A DNA stretch of 64,000 nucleotides from Caenorhabditis elegans. Taxonomy: Eukaryota; Nematoda; Chromadorea; Rhabditida; Rhabditidae. Where the stretch lies: NCBI RefSeq assembly GCF_000002985.6, contig NC_003283.11:5332001-5396000 (forward strand), read 5' to 3'. The first letter of the stretch is position 1. Each line of letters begins with the position of its first letter. Positions 57,564 to 64,000 of the stretch are shown here, piece after piece. The notes beneath the pieces were generated by a model. The model did not search any database. It had not been told where the DNA came from and worked only from the letters and a program-made list of their open reading frames with translations. A program made the position numbers and the translations under genes.

Positions 57564-60500
57564 CTAGAGTCGATAAGATAAGGATTCTATCGAGCCATAA
57601 TCTACAACTAATTGCATTTGCCTCGACAAAACCATTTCTTGAGATTGTTTCCTATCATATACACGATTTTTTCCACATAACGGGAACTTTGGAAGATCTT
57701 CAATCGCTTCCTCCACCTGAAAATAGTACATGTTTAGAAGGTTGGAAAATAGAAAATGTTGACGAACCTCAAATGGATTTTTGTTTTTAGTTTCTGGAAG
57801 CGAGAAGTACAAATAAACAAGTGATGCGGCGACGGGGGCGACGAAAAGAATAAGATAAGACCATGCTTCTCCAAGTTGATTTTTCATTGGCAGAAATGCG
57901 GTGACAATGACGAATCGACTGAAAAAAATAGACTATTGATTTTAATAAATTTATAAATAAAACTCACGAGAGCATTTGAATAACACTGGCCCAACTTTGC
58001 GCGGCACTTCGAGCAGCTTGTCCCACCAACTCGGCGTTGATAAAATAGCACAAAGGTCCGGGGCCGAGAGCGAAGAAAAACGTGAAAATACAAATGAAGC
58101 AGATGAGAATGAATCCAAGAACATGATTCTGGAAAATGGAGACAAGTTTTTTATGAAGAGTGATTGCGATTTTTAATCCTAAAAAAATCAAAAAAATTTT
58201 TGCTACATAGAAACACCACTGCAATAAAAAAATAAATTTCAAAAAATTGCATACTATGTTACACAGTTAATTCGCGATGTGATCAGGAACCTAAAAACCC
58301 TAAATTTTTGGCATATTGTGGTTTGCATTTTTTTTTTTTTTTGGAAAATTCAGAATTTAAATTTCAATCGGCAAAATTGTACGAATTCTATGAATGTTCG
58401 TTCCTTCATCTATTTTTAAAAGTAAGCATATTCTATGAAAATATTAAAGAAAACGGGGGAACAATTTCAAAAAGACACATTATTAAGTGTTTCAGTCTTA
58501 TAAAATAATCCCTCTGAACATTTCCGGCAAATTGGGAATTTGCCAAAAATGAACATTTTCGGCCAATTGACAAACGGGCAGATTTGTCGAATTTGTCGAC
58601 AAATAAACTTGCCGAACGGCAATTGCCACCCACTCCTGTTACACAACACCATCGCAACCGGGCACAATGGGCACACCGCAAATATGCGAACATCGTGCTC
58701 AGTCCTCGATCGCATTGTGCTCATTATGCGCACATTGCGAATTAACTGTGCAATTTTTCAGTTTTGGCAGATCATATCTCTATAGTTTTTTTGTTTCATC
58801 GAATTATGTTAGCGGAGTTCGACATTGAAAACTAACCTCAAACTTATAAAACGTGAACATCAACGCAAAAATAATCAAATTACAGACAAGAATTCCTGCA
58901 AACGAAATGAGAAGAAGTGGTCGTCTTCCATTTCTATCCACAATTACAGCAGCAACAATTGATGATATCTAAATTAATTTTTTTTTCAAATAGCATTTCT
59001 CAAAAAAATAATCTTACCATGCTCACAACGGAAATTGCATCGTTTGCAAGTGATGCTTCTAGAACTTTCAAACCAGTATCCTTCAAAATGTCAAAAGCAA
59101 AAGCATTAATGACTGCAACTCCACTGAAAGACATGGCGAATGTGACAACAACTCCAATGAATGCTTTATCACGAAGAGACTTCTTTCGTACAATATCCAT
59201 CATTTTGAAATTCCTGAAATTTTGGTTTTTGTTTTGGCAGTTAATTTAACTTTTACAAAAACTCACTTAGTCGAATTTTTCTGCTCTTCCTTGATCTCAT
59301 TCAAATGTTTTTCGGCTTCATCAATCTCACAGTTGTAGTAATAGGCAATTGACTTGGTAGCAGCCTCAGTTGCTCCTCGTTGGATCAGAAATCCAGGGGA
59401 TTCCGGGAAAAATGGGAGAGCAGCACCGAAGAAAAGCATGATTCCGATTTCTGTCGCGTAAATCAGCCACCTGAAATTTGAATAGAAAGTTTTTAATTAT
59501 AGTTATTTCGTCCAGGGATGCGCGGCAATGGATTTTGGCACTTTTATAAAATGACCGATTACGGCATGTAGTCCGATATTTTAATTGAAATTTAGTGGTA
59601 AAACATAGAAAAAAAATTTAATTGATATGAAAAACACATTTGTTTTGTTTTTGAAATATGATAGCATTTTTCAAAAATTGTATTAAAGTTGTCAGATTAC
59701 GGAATTCCTTTTTCCGAAATTCGCCGGATCTTTTTTTCGACGATTGGCACTATTAAGACATTTTTAAACATTTTTCACATTTCTAAAGTAAACCATTGTC
59801 AATTTTTAGATTCACTAAATATTGTTTCTACAGGTTCAAAACGCCAAAAATCCCTGATTTAATTATTACCATAAATCCTCAGTTCCAAAAATCTGTGGCA
59901 TAGCGATGACTGAACCACAAACAGTTCCGAGTTGAACACAAGTTCCAGTCATCATTCCAATTGCACCGCGATTTTGTTTCGGGCTGTAATATGATTAAAA
60001 GTCCAAACTCCGTTGATAATTTGTTTTATTACCTTGCTTCCGAGAGAAATAGTGCCGAGAGACCGAGACTCACAGATACTGACCACCCCATTACAATTCT
60101 TGAAGCAATGTAGAGTTCGAATAGTGGTATCTGAAATTTCAAATTTTGAAATTTTCTAGAATATACAATGGGCCTAGGAGATTTCATTCTGAGAATTAAT
60201 GAAACCTGTTCAAAAAGGATTAATATGGTTTTAAATTTTCAAAAAAACTACCTAAACTAGTCGTTTATAACGCATACCTCTGTTGTTTTCAGTACAATTT
60301 TATGAGATAGGGTAACAAATTTGTCAAACTTTAGTCACCGAAAAATGTACCTTATCAATGAAAATACACGTAATTAAAATCCGAAACTGTAACCATAAAA
60401 AAATATAAAACTGTAACCATAAATGGTGATGACTTTCCAGCTGCTGCCAATTAGTAAAGTTGAACTTTTCTAATCAAAATTTTAAACTAGAATAAAAACA

Positions 60501-61016
60501 TTTTTGATAACTTTCCAAAGAGTCTTGGTATGAAATTGGAATCATTTTGAGTATGTTAAAGTAATTAACAAATTTGCTACTTCAGATTTCAAAGTTTTCC
60601 ATGAGAAAGTTGAATATTAAATTTAAAACTCACAAATTTTGATGCAATTGACATACCACCAGCCAGAACTCCTACAGCAATTGAAATGTACAATCCATTT
60701 TTTCTTCCTATCCAGTCGGCAATTAATCGAATTGAAAATGAGCCAGCAAGTGCTCCCAAAAACAAAATCGCAACCACAAAACTCCAAATATTCTGCAAAG
60801 AAAATTTTTCAAATTTAAATCCTAGATAATCCAAACCTGTAATGTGTTATCACTCAATCCACCGTCGAATCGCTTTGCCAATGTTTGATTCATAAAATTC
60901 AAGAATGCTTCTTGTGATGGATTAGTTAGAACCAGGTTGAAACCGAAATGAAATGATCCTGCAATTGAAGTTATGACAGCAACACAGATCATCCGAAAAC
61001 TGGGTGCTTCCACCAT
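57564..61016 (-). CDS. SLC2/GLUT-type sugar transporter
   Basis: Ten exons on the minus strand: 61016-60837, 60792-60634, 60130-60033, 59983-59870, 59470-59267, 59213-59018, 58968-58837, 58128-57968, 57918-57768 and 57716-57564, encoding 515 residues with about 12 membrane segments. Major-facilitator sugar-porter motifs appear in order: ADWIGRKNG after segment 2, ASRIVMGWSVSVSLGLSALF and LSEASPKQNRGAIG in segments 4-5, PESPGFLI after segment 6, DRNGRRPLLL in the segment 8-9 loop, GPGPLCYFINAELVGQAARS in segment 10, and SLPETKNKNPFEVEEAI at the end of segment 12. The usual PESPR has Gly in place of Arg, and the segment-10 GPGP-x-P/W context is altered, so substrate specificity may differ from glucose carriers. 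A TTTTCAG lies ten bases before the ATG. Expected: plasma-membrane facilitated uptake. Confidence 0.93.
58262..58750. mobile_element. Non-autonomous TIR element in transporter intron
   Basis: Inverted ends CACAGTTAATTCGCGATGTG (58262-58281) and CACATTGCGAATTAACTGTG (58731-58750) match at 19 of 20 positions. The interior carries CGGCAA-type palindromes and poly-T, and is shared in block order with the element in the nuclear receptor intron. No coding capacity. It makes up most of the 708-base intron 58129-58836. Confidence 0.85.
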
Positions 61017-64000
61017 TTTCGTCTCTGAAAATTCCGAAAAATAAGAAAATTCAAGACAGACTTTATTTGGGTGTGATAGACGAACCTAAAACACGCGAGA
61101 ATGATCCTTATCTATATGGTTGTCAGAAATTAATTTCGAGATTATTTTAACACTTTTTCTAACGATTTCATTTATATATGTTATCAGTGTGAAATTTTTT
61201 GATAACTTGCACACACACTTAAGCGTGACAATTTCAGTGGGAGAGCATAAGAGAGAGAGAAAGATCGGATGAAAATTCGAACAACTGATAACTAATCCCG
61301 GAATCGGAAAAAAATTATGTTTCAAAGTTTTAAAACTGAACATTTCAAGTTTCTTAAGAAAGAACTTTAAAAGCCAGTCAAAACAAAAACAGTCTTCAAA
61401 AATCAAATTATCAGTACACTGACATCATTTTTAAAATAGAAGAGCATCTAATGAGCACACGAGGCAATGGTTTCCACGTGCCCTGTGAAGATGGACTCTA
61501 TCACTTCAAACATTTGTTTCGCATGTTTTCATGGGCGGTTCCAGCCTTATCACTTAAAGTTTAAGCGTGTAAATTGTACTTTATGACAACATAAAGTTCA
61601 GACCTTTTGAACAGGAGGAACAAGGAGCCGAACGTTATGAGCCTGATGTTGATAAGAGGAATATAGTTCCTTGTAAAGTAGTTCCAGGGAGGGTTTGTTT
61701 TCATACATTTATTTTTTTCGAAAATTAAACAAAATATTACGAATAGCGGCTTATGAATCGACATGAGTAATTGTGAAATTCTAATCTTTTAATAATTTTA
61801 ATTGATTCCCTATTTTTTAAGACATTTTTTGTCTTAAAAATCAAAATTCCTAGTTTCAAAAAATCTAAAGTTTCTTGCTTTCCGGTTTTACGGTTTTTCG
61901 ATTATCTCTGGATAAAATCGAAACCCAGAAAAAAAATTAACTGATAAAAAAATCTGACATAGAAAATGATACGGAATCATCTTTTATAAATATTTCTACA
62001 TAGTAGTTTTGAAAATTCCCTAAAGTTTTAGATTTTTGAAATTGTTCAGACCAAGTTTGTGGTAAATTGCCAAATTTACTTTCAAATTTCATAGAATATA
62101 AAACTTGTAGATAATCATACTTTTGTTGGACGTTAAAAACTATAAATGACTGACGAAAACATGAGTATTTGGTTTTTTTTTTGGCTGCAAAATGCAAACA
62201 AAAAATTAAATTTTTCTTTAAGATCTAACTATGCCGTTTGGTGATTTTAACATTATATAAATAACTTTTTAATAAGGAAAATTAATTTACAGTTAAACCT
62301 GGAAGTACTCCTAGTGCAATTTGATGCACCTATAGGTATCACTTTTTATCATTCAAAAAGTATGTACTTAAAAGACTGGTTTTTGAAGTACATATTATGT
62401 TTTAATTTAGGATCTTTTTTTTAAAGATAGGTGTAAAAAGTTCTAGTTTTAGAACAAATTTTGTGTACATAGGCTTATAGGCGGGTAGGCATATTTTTTG
62501 TAAAATTGAAACCTAGTCAGTTTTGTGTAAATAAACAGTAACTGTCATTTAAAGGTAGAGTACGTCTAGTTGGGAAATGATTAAAAACCAAAGATTTAGT
62601 GCTGACATGCTCAAAAATTATAATAAAACTTTTTTCAAAATCGGTTTTCTTTTTGCAATTTGGCAACTTGGCGATTCCCCAATTATCGAGTTAATTTTGA
62701 TACAAAAGTTTTTAAAAAAGTAGCTAAAACAGAAAAACTTAACGTAACATTTTTCTCTCCAATTCAGAAAATAAAAATTTTTGATCCTACATTTGAGAAT
62801 ATTAAATTTTTATTCGACAATTGACAAGTTTTGACAAAACGATAATTGCCTCCAACTCCGGGTTCGATCTGAAGAGAATACAAAAATTAAAACTGCGTGC
62901 GGTTGAACTTTGGATTGAATTTTTATAGGTTTGAAACTTATTTGCATTTTGAATCATTTCCAGACAATTTTTCATGATTTGCACGGAATGAACGCGGGTT
63001 TATTTGATATTTCATCTCTGTTTAACAGGATTATGGGGTTTCATGTAAATTTTGGTAGAAAAATTGTTCTTTTGAACGTTGAATTTGTGTGTCGATCTGT
63101 AATCTGAGAAACGTGTTCTTCGTAAATGAATTTTGAAATATAAAACCATTGTTTTCAACTATAAACTTCTTGTTTTTCATCTCATGTTCATCGGGTCCAG
63201 GACTGGAAAAAAATGCATTGCATCATGAATTTCACTGAAAGAAAAATGTGTGCTCCCAGTGGTTACAAAAGGATCCCGATGGATATTTTGGTGAAAAAGA
63301 ATGTCCAACCTAATTAATCAATTGACATTGTTCGTAATCCAATTTTCGTTCCTTGAATAGCTATTGAAAAGAATTTGGGGGTTTTTTATTCCCCACAATG
63401 ATGGCTCCAATGTGTGTGTGAGTTTTTTTTCTTTGCGAGCCCATTTGTGATTATTGTTGAATATCCTTCTTTTTAGCATCAATTCTTTGGTTACAAATTA
63501 CAATTCTCATCTCAATAGCTCATCTGGGTGAGTATAGAATTAGGGTTCAGTGCAAATTGCGTACTTTGGAATTTCAATGAGCTTTGTGAGTAGAATGTTT
63601 GACACCAAGAATGGCATTGAAACTTTTTTAGTTTTGAAATTTGCAGGTGGAATAAGGTTTTCAGTGCAGAACTTGAAACTTTGTATTATATCCTTTTTAT
63701 AATTTTTTCGAGATTTAGGATTTTTAGAATTAGGAAATAACCATTTTTATGCTTTATTTATGATATATGAAGAAATAAATGGAATTTTAATTTTAATTCA
63801 AAATGGTGGTACCAAACTTCGTAGAGTAAACTGCAAGTAATACTTATTTCCCCGTTAGAAAACTATTTTTGAAATTTTGAAAATCATTTACTATATATAA
63901 AGCGCGTGTCCTTCTGTCCCTATGTAGTTTGATCTTTGATCAGAGCAACGCAATTTTGGGAAACCTTATGGTAAGTGCGCAGCAGACATCGATCGAGGTC
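61017..64000. other. No gene seen, to window end
   Basis: Upstream region of the sugar transporter and beyond. AT-rich, with no supported coding sequence. An AAAGGTAGAGTACGTC motif at about 62552 resembles a degraded end of the GGTGGAGTA repeat family. The last 120 bases contain an ACTATATATAAAGCGCGTG motif (see findings). Confidence 0.5.

Noticed and set aside
1-64000. tRNA, rRNA, spliced-leader or CRISPR-type features
   Set aside because: No B-box-like GGTTCGAANCC, no SL RNA sequence and no regularly spaced repeat-spacer array were seen on reading; a covariance search was not possible.

Overview
The window looks like chromosomal DNA from Caenorhabditis, very probably C. elegans or a close relative. 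It is AT-rich, with compact multi-exon genes, many introns of 44-60 bases, TTTTCAG-type acceptors, ATGs placed directly after such acceptors (typical of SL1 trans-splicing), clustered nematode chemoreceptor families, a C. elegans-type supplementary nuclear receptor and many small palindromic repeats. All gene models were spliced by eye from frame, phase and consensus sites. No gene symbol is given because none could be verified.

Layout. 0-12 kb: a tandem cluster of serpentine chemoreceptors, best matching the Srg family. There are four plus-strand copies (the first cut by the window edge), one broken exon-1 relic and one divergent minus-strand copy. 14.5-17.6 kb: a nine-exon secreted protein with a Cys-rich core and a Thr-rich stretch. 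18.7-19.5 kb: a Major Sperm Protein-domain gene without a visible start codon. 19.8-21.1 kb: an Srd-type chemoreceptor. 22.1-26.2 kb: a 12-exon nuclear hormone receptor. 26.2-33.5 kb: gene desert with telomere-like repeats. 33.5-36.8 kb: two converging genes for small secreted proteins, one with a C6/DUF281-like Cys domain. 37.3-39.5 kb: a triplicated non-coding unit. 40.4-43.4 kb: a secreted protein with a Ser/Thr linker in which one exon has been duplicated. 43.4-55.6 kb: mostly gene-free, with the degraded remains of a secreted-protein gene near 50-52 kb. 55.6-57.2 kb: a secreted Cys-rich protein with an insulin-like Cys spacing. 57.6-61.0 kb: a 10-exon SLC2/GLUT-type sugar transporter. 61.0-64.0 kb: no gene seen.

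The genes do not form a pathway. The content (chemoreceptors, secreted Cys/Thr-rich proteins, a supplementary nuclear receptor, an MSP-domain gene, relics, repeat-loaded introns) is typical of a fast-evolving autosomal arm. The most notable signals are recent local duplication: a 128-base identical tract between neighbouring receptors, an exact 431-base exon that is split by two extra introns in one paralogue, a tandem exon duplication and a three-copy intergenic unit. No clearly new biological system was found.
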